In this document: one piece after another, positions 7,326 to 16,557 of the stretch
Numbering within the stretch: position 1 is the first letter of the stretch
Layout of the letters: each line of letters starts with the position of its first letter
Source: Paludibacter sp. 221
Lineage (GTDB): Bacteria > Bacteroidota > Bacteroidia > Bacteroidales > Paludibacteraceae
Length of the DNA stretch: 48,278 nt
Direction of reading: 5' to 3'
Assembly (NCBI RefSeq): GCF_010501035.1
Contig: NZ_QVMH01000010.1
Coordinates: forward strand, 1 to 48,278
Translations under genes and position numbers: made by a program
Notes under the pieces: model-generated
The model's input: the letters and a program-made list of their open reading frames with translations, nothing else
Databases searched by the model: none
What the model was told of the DNA's origin: nothing

Positions 7326-9509
7326 TTACGCTCTGGATACATTTTTCACCCCTTTTACCAGCTTTATTTTTTTAACGATGGCTTCCAAGTCTTTCGTATC
7401 ATTCACCATCAGTGTGATATTTCCCTGAAAAAGTCCTGCGTTCGAGTCGATGGAAATGGAACGCAACTGGATGTTTTTTTCTTTCGAGATGAGCGACGTA
7501 ATGTTAGCAACGATACCAATATCATCGTGCCCTACAATACGCAGGGTTATAGGATACAACGATCCTACCGACTTGCCCGACCATCGTGCCTTAATAATAC
7601 GATAGCCAAAGCGGGAAATCAACTGCGGAGCATTAGGGCAGTCGGTACGGTGTATTTTTATACCACCTGTAACCGACACAAATCCAAATACATCATCTCC
7701 ATAAATAGGGTTGCAGCATTTTGACAGTTTGAAATCGACATTTTTCAGGTCTTGCCCGATTATCAGGACGTCTTCTTTGACATCAACCTGCTGCGGTTCT
7801 TTCGAAAATGATTCGGCGCTTTTTACTTCCGGCTCTTGAATCGTATCGCGTTTGTCCAGATTAAGGTAAGCATCCTTAATAAGGAGAATATCCAGTTTGC
7901 CTTGTGCCAGTTCCTGATACAAGTCGCTTACTGTTTTGTATCCTTTCTTTTTCGCTAAGCGTGATATATTGCCATCGTCAAGCTCTATTTTCCAGTTTTT
8001 AAAACGGCGAATCAGGGTTTCACGCCCTATTTCCGCATCTTTAAACTCCACTTCTTTAAGTGCCTGGCGTATTTTGTTCTTAGCCTTCGATGTGGTTACT
8101 ATGCCCAGCCATGCCTGATTTGGTTTCTGGGTAGGCGATGTTAGTATCTGTACCTGGTCGCCATTATCCAAAACGTGCTTTATAGGTACGTTTTTGTTGT
8201 TTACTTTAGCTCCTACACACTTACTCCCCAGTTCCGAATGAATCGAAAAAGCAAAATCAAGTACGGTAGCCCCTTTTGGTAATTTATGTAAATCGCCGTT
8301 AGGAGTAAAAACAAAAACTTCCTTGTCATACAGGTTCAACTTGAACTCATCCATGAAGTCTACCGCGTTCAACTCAGGATTTTCCAGAATTTCGCGGATA
8401 TTCTTCAACCACTCATCCATTCCCGACTCACTTTTGATGCCTTTGTACTTCCAGTGAGCAGCCAGCCCTTTTTCGGCAATCTCGTCCATCCGTCGTGTTC
8501 TGATTTGTACCTCAACCCATTTTTCCTCAGGTCCTAATACCGTGGTATGCAGGCTTTCGTATCCATTCGATTTTGGAATGGATATCCAGTCTCTCAGGCG
8601 TTTAGGGTTGGGCTGGTACATATCGGTAACGATGGAATAAGCCTGCCAGCATACGGCTTTTTCTTTCTCAATAGGAGCATCTATAATAATACGGATTGCA
8701 AACAAGTCGTAAATATTTTCGAATGCCGTATTCTGCTTTTTTATTTTCGAGTAAATGGAATGAATAGACTTGGTTCTCCCTTTTATGTCAAATGTTATGC
8801 CAAGAGTGTTCAGCTTTTCTTTCAGGGGAGTTATAAATTCGGCAATGTATTTTTCGCGCGAACGCTTTGTCTCGTTCAGTTTCTTTGCTATCTCTTTATA
8901 AATTTCCCTGTTTGTGTATTTCAGCGATAAATCTTCCAACTCACTTTTGATAGCATACAAGCCCATACGGTGTGCCAACGGAGCATACAGGAACGAACAC
9001 TCACGGGCTATACCCTGACGGATTTCTTCGGGATAGGCGTCCAGATTGCGCATTACATACAGACGCTCGGCTACCATGATAAGAATAACACGGATATCTT
9101 CGGCAAACGTCAGTAACAGTTTGCGGAAATTCTCGGTTTCTATCGATGCGTTTCTTTTATACAGGTTTTCTACATGCGACAATCCGTGTATTATAGAATC
9201 TACGCTTGTATTAAAACGCTGGTTTATTTCTTTTACCGAGATTTTTCCTTTTTCAGTCATCTCATGCAAAAGCACACTTAAAACTGCCGGTTTTCCTAAC
9301 CCTATTTCATCCAGAACAATTCCCACTATGTGTATTCTATCGAAGATAGAACGTCCCGGAGCGAGGTTCTGTTCTTTTTCGGAGGCATAATGTTCTACCA
9401 ATATATTTTTCAGCGTCAGCCTTTCTGCCGGTGTGAAAAGATTTGGATGCAAACGTAAAAGCTGATTATACTTTTTCCGGATAGATGTTGCGGCGGGAGT
9501 TAATGTCAT
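7326..9509 (-). CDS. RelA/SpoT-family (p)ppGpp synthetase with altered hydrolase site
   Basis: The 727-aa protein has the full long-RSH layout: HD hydrolase-like region (about 25-190), synthetase (about 240-360; RTKSIHSIYSKIKK, IYDLFAIRI, PKSNGYESLHTTVLGP, EVQIRT), TGS (about 395-455) and a C-terminal ACT domain (about 655-727). The synthetase has RLRD at 304-307, nearer the basic RXKD of bifunctional enzymes than the EXDD of RelA. In the HD region the canonical HD is H82-E83, the following ED is E86-K87, and ADRLHNM is AERLYVM (E148, Y151). Hydrolysis is therefore doubtful; it likely makes (p)ppGpp in the stringent response. A TATCTTTG box (9590-9597, minus strand) lies upstream. Confidence 0.9.
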   Translation of the reverse strand: MTLTPAATSIRKKYNQLLRLHPNLFTPAERLTLKNILVEHYASEKEQNLAPGRSIFDRIHIVGIVLDEIGLGKPAVLSVLLHEMTEKGKISVKEINQRFNTSVDSIIHGLSHVENLYKRNASIETENFRKLLLTFAEDIRVILIMVAERLYVMRNLDAYPEEIRQGIARECSFLYAPLAHRMGLYAIKSELEDLSLKYTNREIYKEIAKKLNETKRSREKYIAEFITPLKEKLNTLGITFDIKGRTKSIHSIYSKIKKQNTAFENIYDLFAIRIIIDAPIEKEKAVCWQAYSIVTDMYQPNPKRLRDWISIPKSNGYESLHTTVLGPEEKWVEVQIRTRRMDEIAEKGLAAHWKYKGIKSESGMDEWLKNIREILENPELNAVDFMDEFKLNLYDKEVFVFTPNGDLHKLPKGATVLDFAFSIHSELGSKCVGAKVNNKNVPIKHVLDNGDQVQILTSPTQKPNQAWLGIVTTSKAKNKIRQALKEVEFKDAEIGRETLIRRFKNWKIELDDGNISRLAKKKGYKTVSDLYQELAQGKLDILLIKDAYLNLDKRDTIQEPEVKSAESFSKEPQQVDVKEDVLIIGQDLKNVDFKLSKCCNPIYGDDVFGFVSVTGGIKIHRTDCPNAPQLISRFGYRIIKARWSGKSVGSLYPITLRIVGHDDIGIVANITSLISKEKNIQLRSISIDSNAGLFQGNITLMVNDTKDLEAIVKKIKLVKGVKNVSRA

Positions 9510-10257
9510 AATAATCAGTCCTGCAAATAATATGCTTAAAATTCAAATTGTTTATTTATATGCTTCCATACAAGTAGTACAGCTATGTGCAAAGATATAA
9601 AACTTACATGTATTTTTATGGGTTAAAACAGTAAAAAAGAATTTTATGTTTACACATTAGTAACTGATGCGTTAAATGTTTTTTGAGATTGAAATATCAT
9701 TCATGTGCTCCGTAGGAGCATAAGTTTGGTAACAGCACATAATTAACGCACATTATTCGTGCCGTAGGAACGAAACTCTTGTAACGGGGTAGCGTACCTA
9801 CGGCACGCAGAGGCAGTACTAAAAGCCGGTCATTACCAAACTCCCGTCCCTATGGGACTTTAAATATTAACGTGAATCTTTAAATCGAAAAAATGATATT
9901 CTTCTGTATATAGCTATGAAATAGAGAATTACCGAAAATAATTGCGTTTTAACGCATCAGTAGTATTTACACATTAAAATCCGGTTTTTCGGAAGTGGGT
10001 TATTAAAATTCATACAGGGCTTTGAAAAATTTAAGCCGTATGTGGTAAAACACAAAAAACACAAAAAAAATACATAAAAAAGCACTTATGGTTATGAGTA
10101 TTTGATTTTCTTTTCTAAATTTGCAAACTAGTGGCTTTTTATGCGGACACATAAAAATTTATCATCCATTTTTTAATGATAAAGACAATATGCAAAGCCT
10201 CCGGATAAAAAATAACGTTTGCAATAAAGTTAATATTAAAAAGTAAATATACCTCAC
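9510..10257. other. Gene-free region dominated by a MITE-like element
   Basis: About 750 bases with no plausible gene. 9649-9976 is a MITE-like palindromic element, listed separately. A TAAATTTG box at 10116-10123 could serve the pilin-like gene at 10258, leaving a leader of about 130 nt; no TTTG is at the usual distance from it. Confidence 0.5.
9649..9976. mobile_element. Candidate MITE with nested palindromes
   Basis: The direct repeat tttacacatta occurs at 9649-9659 and 9966-9976, exactly outside an inverted terminal pair: actgatgcgttaaa (9663-9676) against its perfect reverse complement (9947-9960). Inside lie agtttggtaa/ttaccaaact (9723-9732/9833-9842), a 15-nt pair with one mismatch (cgtgccgtaggaacg 9758-9772; cgtacctacggcacg 9793-9807), and small hairpins tgctccgtaggagca and gtccctatgggac. 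No transposase frame is present, so it would be non-autonomous. The 11-bp flanking repeat is long for a target duplication. Confidence 0.5.
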
Positions 10258-10941
10258 ATGAAAACAGTTGTCAAAATTTTGCTTGGAATTGCGATTATTT
10301 TTCTTGCCTATCTTTGTATTATGAGTATTGTAACTCCTATTCAGTTCGAAAACACACGGACGATGCGTGAGAAAGCGGTAGTGAAAAATTTAATAGACAT
10401 TCGTAAAGCTCAATTAGAATATAGAGACCAATATGGCCGTTTTGTGTCAGACCTTGATTCGTTGGTAGATTTTGTTCGTGACGGAAAGAAAAAGATAGTT
10501 TCGAAAGAAGGCGCGTTGACCGATGCACAGTTGGAAGCCGGACTGACCGAAGCAAAAGCAGTTCGCATTGTGAATAGCGGAAATCAGAGAGAAATTGAGA
10601 AGAACGGACTTCAAGGCTTCCGCCGTGATACAACAGTTGTTGATGTTATCAGCGAAATTTTTAAAGGAGAATACACGAGAGAAAATATAGGGAAAATGAT
10701 TATCATACCTTATTCTCAAAATGTAAAATATGGTGTAGAAGTAAATAATGGCTACAAAAACGATATAGGTATCCGTATCCCTTTGTTTGAAGTTACTGCT
10801 CCGTATAAAACTTATCTGCACGACCTTGACCGTCAGGAAATGCTTAACCTGATTGATAAAGCAGAGCAAATGGATAAATATCCGGGACTGAAGGTAGGTT
10901 CGGTTGACGCGCCTAACAATAATGCAGGAAACTGGGAATAA
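10258..10941 (+). CDS. Uncharacterised membrane-anchored, pilin-like protein
   Basis: The 227-aa protein has one N-terminal membrane helix (about 5-27) followed directly by RTMREKAVVKNLIDIRKAQLEYRDQYGRFVSDLDSLV. That pattern of a long amphipathic helix ending in Y-x-x-x-x-GRF-x-x-x-L-x-x-L resembles type IV pilins and type II secretion pseudopilins, although there is no prepilin peptidase site (G-F/M-T-L-x-E) and no assembly genes nearby. The rest is soluble and probably periplasmic. It is followed after 24 bases by DUF3822 and then rsmD, so it is likely first in that operon. Function unknown; the similarity is a suggestion only. Confidence 0.6.
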   Translation: MKTVVKILLGIAIIFLAYLCIMSIVTPIQFENTRTMREKAVVKNLIDIRKAQLEYRDQYGRFVSDLDSLVDFVRDGKKKIVSKEGALTDAQLEAGLTEAKAVRIVNSGNQREIEKNGLQGFRRDTTVVDVISEIFKGEYTRENIGKMIIIPYSQNVKYGVEVNNGYKNDIGIRIPLFEVTAPYKTYLHDLDRQEMLNLIDKAEQMDKYPGLKVGSVDAPNNNAGNWE

Positions 10942-10965
10942 TTTACACGCTCTAAGTTTTCACGC

Positions 10966-11682
10966 TTGGATAAATCAGATTTAAATAAAAGAGATTATAG
11001 TTTGTCCATCCGGTGTAGTCCGGATGGATTTTCTTTATTTATACTTGAGCAAGGGAACGTTTTTTTTGAGCAGAAAATTCACGCTCCTGTTTTTCATGTA
11101 AGCAGCGAGGAGATAAAGCAATTGCTGAGTGGTACAAGTGAAATTAATTTGTACGACTACAATGAGATGCAAGTGCATGTGGAATCGGACAAGTATGTAT
11201 TTTTACCCGAAAGTACTTTTAAGCCCCGGTATATTGATGATTATTATTACTTTCAGTACGACAGGAATAAAGAAGATATAGTTTTGTTCAACCGCACTGC
11301 CGGATGGGATATGGTGAATGTGTTCTCCATTCCTTTTGCCTTGCATCAGGCCTTAAACGAACTGTTTCCCGAAACAATTATAAGACATCACTTAAGTTAT
11401 TTTCTTTCAGAGAAAATAAAATCAGGGGAGGATGGGGTATATGTATGGGTACGGGCTAAAATGCTTGATGTGGTGGTAGTGAGAAATAGTTCCGTTGTTT
11501 TGATAAATAGCTTCAGCTACCGTACTCCCGAGGATTTTACTTACTATATCCTGAGTGTTTTTGAGCAACTGAGACTTGATGTGGAAAATACAAAAGTAAA
11601 GTTATATCAGCGGAATAATACAACTGAATTTCAAAGCCTGATTTCGGACTATGTAAGGAACTGTAAAGTGATTTTGCAATAA
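10966..11682 (+). CDS. DUF3822 family protein
   Basis: The 238-aa protein looks like a member of the Bacteroidetes DUF3822 family, which has an actin/ASKHA-like flavour. Here YSLSIRCSPDGFSLFILEQG resembles the first beta hairpin and a later VYVWVRAKMLDVVVVRNSSVVLINSFSY resembles the second. No catalytic motif is evident. The frame has no ATG near its beginning; TTG at 10966 is the best start, giving MDKSDLNKRDYSLSI, with the previous stop 24 bases upstream. It ends 9 bases before rsmD, the arrangement I recall for this family, so the two are probably cotranscribed. Biological role unknown. Confidence 0.7.
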   Translation: MDKSDLNKRDYSLSIRCSPDGFSLFILEQGNVFFEQKIHAPVFHVSSEEIKQLLSGTSEINLYDYNEMQVHVESDKYVFLPESTFKPRYIDDYYYFQYDRNKEDIVLFNRTAGWDMVNVFSIPFALHQALNELFPETIIRHHLSYFLSEKIKSGEDGVYVWVRAKMLDVVVVRNSSVVLINSFSYRTPEDFTYYILSVFEQLRLDVENTKVKLYQRNNTTEFQSLISDYVRNCKVILQ

Positions 11683-11691
11683 AACCTGCCT

Positions 11692-12225
11692 ATGAGAATT
11701 GTAAGTGGAAAATACAAGGGACGACGGATAAGCCCGCCTAATAATATAACAGCAAGGCCAACCACCGATTTTGCAAAGGAGGGTTTGTTTAATTTGCTAT
11801 CCAACCAACTTGATTTTGAGGATATAAATGCATTAGACCTTTTTGCCGGAACGGGAAGTATTAGTCTGGAGTTGATTTCGAGAGAATGTAAAAGCGTTAC
11901 GGCGGTAGAACTGAACGAGAAACATTATGCTTTCATAAAAAAAACATGTAGCGAGTTGAAAGTAGATAACCTGCTGTTGCTGAAAACAGATGTTTTTAAG
12001 TTTATAAAAAAGACTCATGCCAAGTACGACCTGATATTTGCCGACCCTCCATACGATTTGCGCGAACTCACCGCAATACCGGATATGATTTTCGAGAGGG
12101 ATATTTTGAGCGAAAACGGCCTTTTTGTATTGGAACATTCTGCTAAAAACAATTTTGAATCGCATCCTAACTTTAAAGAGCACCGGCACTATGGCAATGT
12201 CAATTTTTCTTTCTTCAGGAAGTAA
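11692..12225 (+). CDS. rsmD: 16S rRNA (guanine-966-N2)-methyltransferase
   Basis: The 177-aa protein matches RsmD throughout: MRIVSGKYKGRRI at the N terminus, ARPTTDFAKEGLFN, the SAM-binding motif DLFAGTGSISLE (about 49-60), and the catalytic DPPYD (about 117-121). It methylates N2 of G966 in 16S rRNA of the assembling 30S subunit. Length is normal. It follows DUF3822 by 9 bases. Beyond its stop are about 140 bases without a gene before the convergent ABC exporter gene, and I see no strong terminator there. Confidence 0.95.
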   Translation: MRIVSGKYKGRRISPPNNITARPTTDFAKEGLFNLLSNQLDFEDINALDLFAGTGSISLELISRECKSVTAVELNEKHYAFIKKTCSELKVDNLLLLKTDVFKFIKKTHAKYDLIFADPPYDLRELTAIPDMIFERDILSENGLFVLEHSAKNNFESHPNFKEHRHYGNVNFSFFRK

Positions 12226-12365
12226 TGATTGAAAAAACGTATTGCAATTCAACAATTAAAAATTTGACGTGTTGTGTAATTGCCTGGTTATCAGCTAATT
12301 GTATCTTTGTTGATTTCTTGTATGTATACCTTTTGTCACTTTTTTCCTTTTTGAGATTTCTCTCC

Positions 12366-14204
12366 TTAAAAAGACTGCATGTCAACCAACCGCTTATAAT
12401 AACCATTGAGCAGGATGAGTTCATCGTGCTTGCCACGTTCAACTATTTGTCCTTCGTGCATCACGCAAATTTCGTCGGCACGTTTAATGGTTGATAGGCG
12501 GTGTGCCACTACCAGGGTGGTGCGGTTTTTCATCAGGTTATCCAGTGCTTCCTGTACCATTTTTTCCGATTCGGTATCCAGTGCTGAGGTTGCCTCGTCC
12601 AGTATAAGTATTGCCGGGTTTTTGAGTATGGCGCGTGCTATGCTGATGCGTTGCCGCTGTCCACCGGAGAGTTTACTGCCTCGGTCGCCTATGTTAGAGT
12701 CGTATCCTTGTTCGGTAGCCATGATGAAGTCGTGTGCATTAGCTATTTTTGCAGCTTCTATTACCTGTTCCATTGTAGCAGATTCTACGCCGAATGTAAT
12801 GTTATTGTAAAAGGTGTCGTTAAACAAGATTGCCTCTTGGTTCACATTTCCCATTTGCGAACGGATATCCTTTGTTTGCAATTCTTTTATATTTACGCCA
12901 TCTATCATTACTTCGCCTTTTTGCGGGTCGTAAAAGCGCGGCAGTAAATCAACAAGTGTTGATTTACCTGAGCCCGATTGACCTACAAGTGCTACGGTCT
13001 TTCCTCGCTCTATTGTCAGGTCTACATCCTGCAAAACCCATTCGTTTTGGTACTTGAACCATAGGTTTCGATATTCAATTTTATTGCTGAAGGGTTTAAT
13101 TATTTCAGGATATTGTGGTTCGGGAATGGTGTTTTCTGTTTCAAGAACTTTATCCACCCTCTCAAGCGAGGCCAATCCTTTCTGAATGCTGTATGATGCC
13201 TTCGAAAGTTCTTTTACAGGATTGATTATCAAGTAAAAAATGGTAAGATAGTAGATAAATGACTCTCCGCTAAGGCCATAGCGGTCGCCCAAAATGAAAA
13301 GGCCGCCAACGCATAATATAACAGCTACGATTACTGTTCCCAAAAATTCGCTTACCGGATGTGCCAGTGCATGTTTGCGGTTTATCTTATTGAATGTACG
13401 CCGTAGTTTTTCGTTCAGTATTGAAAAACGGCCTTCCAGTTTTTTTTCGGCATTGAAGGCTTTTATTACCCGCAGGCCACCAAGTGTTTCTTCTATTTGG
13501 GATAGCAATTCCCCGTTCTGTTCCTGTCCTTCTTTCGAGCGTCTTTTTAATGATTTTCCGATTTTTCCGACAACAAGGCCGCCAACAGGTAAAAATATTA
13601 ATGCAAATATCGTTAGTTGCCAGCTTATGGAAAACATGGCTATCAGGTATATCGCAATCATGATGGGGTTTTTAAACATCATGTCCAGAGAGCTCATGAT
13701 GGAGTTTTCCACTTCTACCACATCGCCTGTCATGCGCGCCATTATATCGCCTTTGCGTTCTTCGGTAAAAAATCCGAGCGGCAGGCTTAAAATCTTGTCA
13801 TATAGTTTCATCCTCAAATCGCGAAGCACCCCTGTGCGGATAGGAACCATAAAATAAGAACCTAAAAAGGAGGAGCCTGTTTTCAGAAAAGCTGTAACGA
13901 TAAGGTATGTGCCGATGCAAACCAAAGCGGTGGCAGGGGTAAGTTGTCCTAAGAAGCTTTCGATATGGAAAAACACATTGTTCTTTATTGCATTGAAAAT
14001 ATTCCCCAAGCTATCGTTCCATGTCCAAGGTTGAAAAACTTTGATTTTATTCGAAATACCGAACAAAATCTGCAATATCGGAATAATGGCGTAAAAAGAC
14101 AGTAATCCTAAAATTGTAGAGAGGATATGAAACAACAAGTTCAGGAAAACATATTTCTTGTAAGGCGGGATAAATCGCTTAAGAAGTTGAAAAAGTTTGA
14201 ACAT
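12366..14204 (-). CDS. MsbA-like ABC exporter, fused permease-ATPase
   Basis: The 612-aa half-transporter has a six-helix transmembrane domain (about 1-345) with the coupling motif GDIMARMTGDV, and a nucleotide-binding domain (about 375-610). Walker A is GQSGSGKS at 408-415, the signature LSGGQ at 513-517, Walker B ILILDE at 532-537 and the H-loop histidine at 568. It should act as an inner-membrane homodimer flipping a lipid or amphipathic drug. Bacteroidales carry several such genes annotated as lipid A export/multidrug proteins; the sequence alone does not settle the substrate, so no symbol is given. It is preceded by about 180 bases containing the purB terminator, so it has its own transcription start. 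Confidence 0.88.
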   Translation of the reverse strand: MFKLFQLLKRFIPPYKKYVFLNLLFHILSTILGLLSFYAIIPILQILFGISNKIKVFQPWTWNDSLGNIFNAIKNNVFFHIESFLGQLTPATALVCIGTYLIVTAFLKTGSSFLGSYFMVPIRTGVLRDLRMKLYDKILSLPLGFFTEERKGDIMARMTGDVVEVENSIMSSLDMMFKNPIMIAIYLIAMFSISWQLTIFALIFLPVGGLVVGKIGKSLKRRSKEGQEQNGELLSQIEETLGGLRVIKAFNAEKKLEGRFSILNEKLRRTFNKINRKHALAHPVSEFLGTVIVAVILCVGGLFILGDRYGLSGESFIYYLTIFYLIINPVKELSKASYSIQKGLASLERVDKVLETENTIPEPQYPEIIKPFSNKIEYRNLWFKYQNEWVLQDVDLTIERGKTVALVGQSGSGKSTLVDLLPRFYDPQKGEVMIDGVNIKELQTKDIRSQMGNVNQEAILFNDTFYNNITFGVESATMEQVIEAAKIANAHDFIMATEQGYDSNIGDRGSKLSGGQRQRISIARAILKNPAILILDEATSALDTESEKMVQEALDNLMKNRTTLVVAHRLSTIKRADEICVMHEGQIVERGKHDELILLNGYYKRLVDMQSF

Positions 14205-14327
14205 AAATAGTTACAAGTGTTTAGTTACGAGTGGTAAGCCTCACTATATGATTATTTAAAATAAAATTATTACTTTGGAGAGTACCTTACTCGTTTTCAG
14301 TATATACTGTGAGCTTGCAAAATAAAT

Positions 14328-14375
14328 AAAAAAGATTCAAGGATATTGATATTTTTTGAACCTTGAATCTTTTTT
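14328..14375 (-). terminator. Rho-independent terminator of purB
   Basis: A perfect 15-bp stem (aaaaaagattcaagg / ccttgaatctttttt) with an 18-nt loop starts 10 bases past the purB stop; T runs flank it on both strands. Confidence 0.85.
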
Positions 14376-14384
14376 ACCAAAATT

Positions 14385-15728
14385 TTATACTCCGGTGTAA
14401 TTTCTTGGAGTGATTCTACGTAATTCTTCTTTTACCGATTCGTCCACATCCAGAGTGTTGATAAACTCACGGATGGATGTTTCCGTTATAGCTTCGTTTG
14501 TACGGGTGAGGGCTTTCAACGCTTCGTAAGGCGAAGGATATGCTTCCCTGCGTAAAATGGTTTGAATTCCCTCTGCTACTACAGCCCAGTTGTCGTCCAA
14601 GTCGCGGTAAATAGCTGTTTCATTCAGCAATAATTTGTTCAGTCCCTTCAATATGCTTTGAGTGGCAATCATCGTATGCGCAAAAGGCACTCCTACATTA
14701 CGCAAAACCGTACTGTCTGTCAGGTCTCTTTGCAGGCGTGAAACAGGCAGTTTGGAAGCAAGGAACTCTAAAACAGCATTTGCAATGCCTAAATTGCCTT
14801 CGGCATTTTCAAAGTCGATAGGGTTTACCTTGTGCGGCATGGCCGATGAGCCTACTTCGCCCGCTTTAATTCTTTGTTTGAAATACTCCATCGACACATA
14901 CGTCCAGATGTCACGGCATAAGTCAATCAAAATAGTATTGATGCGTTTCATCGCGTCGAACAATGCTGCCATGTTATCATAATTGGATATTTGGGTAGTC
15001 CATTGTTCGCGCTCCAAACCGAGTTTTTCGGAAACAAATTTGTTTCCGAATGCTTTCCAGTCGGTAGTAGGGTATGCTACTGTGTGCGCATTGAAATTGC
15101 CTGTAGCGCCTCCAAATTTAGCGGAAAGGGGCACTTCTTTCAACAATTCTATTTGCTGTTTCAGTCGGCTTACGAAAACCATCATCTCTTTACCTAAGCG
15201 TGTAGGCGATGCGGGCTGTCCATGTGTTTTTGCCAGCATGGATACGTCGCGCCATTCGTCGGCCACGCGGTTCAGGTCGCGGAGCAAAGTTTCTGCTTCG
15301 GGGTAATAAACATGGTCTAATGCTTCTTTTAGCGACAATGGAACTGACGTGTTGTTTATATCCTGCGATGTTAAGCCGAAGTGGATAAATTCTTTAAATG
15401 CCGATAAGTTCAGTTCGTCAAATTTTTCTTTCAGAAAATATTCTACGGCTTTTACATCGTGGTTGGTAACTTTCTCTATGTCTTTTATCTTAGTTGCGTC
15501 CGCTTCGGAAAAACCGGTATATACTTCACGCAGTTTCGGGAAAACTCCGGCAGGGACATGTTCCAGCTGTTTCAATGGAATTTCGCATAATGCAATGAAG
15601 TATTCCACTTCTACCAACACACGGTAGCGGATTAATGCGTATTCTGAAAAATAATTTGCATATTGTTCACATTTAGAGCGATAGCGTCCATCAACAGGTG
15701 AAATTGCTGTAAGCTGAGATAAGTTCAT
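14385..15728 (-). CDS. purB: Adenylosuccinate lyase
   Basis: The 447-aa protein has the E. coli-type PurB start LTAISPVDGRYRSKCEQYANYFSEYALIRYRV. It also has the VEYFLKEKF...FIHFGLTSQDINNTS region with the catalytic His, TKTHGQPAS-like AKTHGQPASPTRLG, and the superfamily signature GSSAMPHKVNPIDFEN carrying the mobile catalytic serine loop. It cleaves SAICAR to AICAR and adenylosuccinate to AMP, releasing fumarate, as a cytoplasmic tetramer. Length is normal. It is a single-gene unit: a TACCTTTG box lies at 15764-15771 on the minus strand and a strong terminator lies directly downstream. Confidence 0.96.
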   Translation of the reverse strand: MNLSQLTAISPVDGRYRSKCEQYANYFSEYALIRYRVLVEVEYFIALCEIPLKQLEHVPAGVFPKLREVYTGFSEADATKIKDIEKVTNHDVKAVEYFLKEKFDELNLSAFKEFIHFGLTSQDINNTSVPLSLKEALDHVYYPEAETLLRDLNRVADEWRDVSMLAKTHGQPASPTRLGKEMMVFVSRLKQQIELLKEVPLSAKFGGATGNFNAHTVAYPTTDWKAFGNKFVSEKLGLEREQWTTQISNYDNMAALFDAMKRINTILIDLCRDIWTYVSMEYFKQRIKAGEVGSSAMPHKVNPIDFENAEGNLGIANAVLEFLASKLPVSRLQRDLTDSTVLRNVGVPFAHTMIATQSILKGLNKLLLNETAIYRDLDDNWAVVAEGIQTILRREAYPSPYEALKALTRTNEAITETSIREFINTLDVDESVKEELRRITPRNYTGV

Positions 15729-15809
15729 TTTTTTATTAGTTTGAGTTTACAAAAAAGAAAAAGCAAAGGTAATTATTTCCCCTCTATTCTGAAAAGTTTT
15801 TCGTCCGGC

Positions 15810-15840
15810 TTTGTACGGTAAATCTTTTTAGCTATTTTTG
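15810..15840 (+). promoter_or_regulatory. Bacteroidetes-type promoter of psd
   Basis: TTTG at 15810-15813, a 19-nt spacer and TATTTTTG at 15833-15840 match the -33/-7 consensus. The expected start of transcription is about 20 bases before the psd ATG. Confidence 0.65.
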
Positions 15841-15869
15841 TCCTTGTTTTTTTCTGAAAAAATCTGAAT

Positions 15870-16538
15870 ATGAAATATATCAAGATACATAAGGAAGGAT
15901 ACCTTATTTTACTGGCGCTTATATTCATTATATTTGTTATCAGTTTGATAGTATATATGAACTATCCTAAAATAATATTTGCTATCACAACTATTATTTC
16001 GGCGATGGTGTTGGTGTTTTTTGCCTATTTTTTCCGGAATCCTTCCCGCGTGGTCGAAATAGACGACCCAAGTTTGGTGGTAGCACCTGCTGACGGAACG
16101 GTGGTAGTGGTAGAGCCTACCGAAGAGTTGGAGTATTTTGGAGAAAGACGCCTGCAGGTTTCTATTTTTATGTCGGTGTTTAACGTGCATGCCAACTGGT
16201 ATCCGGTAGCGGGTAAGGTGTTGAAGTCTGTTCACCACGATGGTAACCATATGGTGGCATATTTGCCAAAATCGAGTACGGAAAACGAGCGTTCTACGGT
16301 TGTAATCGAGACACCTTCTAAAACACAAATATTAGTCCGGCAGATTGCGGGTGCGTTGGCGAGGCGTATTGTTACTTATGCGCACGAGGGAAAAGAGTGT
16401 CATCTGAATGAGCAAATGGGATTTATTAAATTTGGTTCCCGTGTGGATTTATATCTTCCGTTGGATACAGAGGTTTTTGTACAAGTAGGCGATAAAACTA
16501 CCGGCAATGAGACTATTATCGCAAGATTGAACGAATGA
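15870..16538 (+). CDS. psd: Phosphatidylserine decarboxylase-family proenzyme (short form)
   Basis: The 222-aa protein has two N-terminal membrane helices (about 11-51), then the short PSD core: FRNPSR, VVAPADGTVV, SIFMSVFNVHANWYPVAG (metal/His region), NERSTVVIE and a C-terminal MGFIKFGSRVDLYLP. The FGS tripeptide is where the family self-cleaves to make the beta chain and a pyruvoyl-serine alpha chain. It should decarboxylate phosphatidylserine to phosphatidylethanolamine at the inner membrane. The length is typical of the short archaeal/Bacteroidetes type. pssA, often adjacent in relatives, is not next to it here. Confidence 0.9.
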   Translation: MKYIKIHKEGYLILLALIFIIFVISLIVYMNYPKIIFAITTIISAMVLVFFAYFFRNPSRVVEIDDPSLVVAPADGTVVVVEPTEELEYFGERRLQVSIFMSVFNVHANWYPVAGKVLKSVHHDGNHMVAYLPKSSTENERSTVVIETPSKTQILVRQIAGALARRIVTYAHEGKECHLNEQMGFIKFGSRVDLYLPLDTEVFVQVGDKTTGNETIIARLNE

Positions 16539-16557
16539 GAAAACTAAAAAACATCAT

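Noticed and set aside
12225-12494. Plus-strand frame after rsmD
   Set aside because: It runs into the antisense of the ABC exporter gene and lacks any motif.
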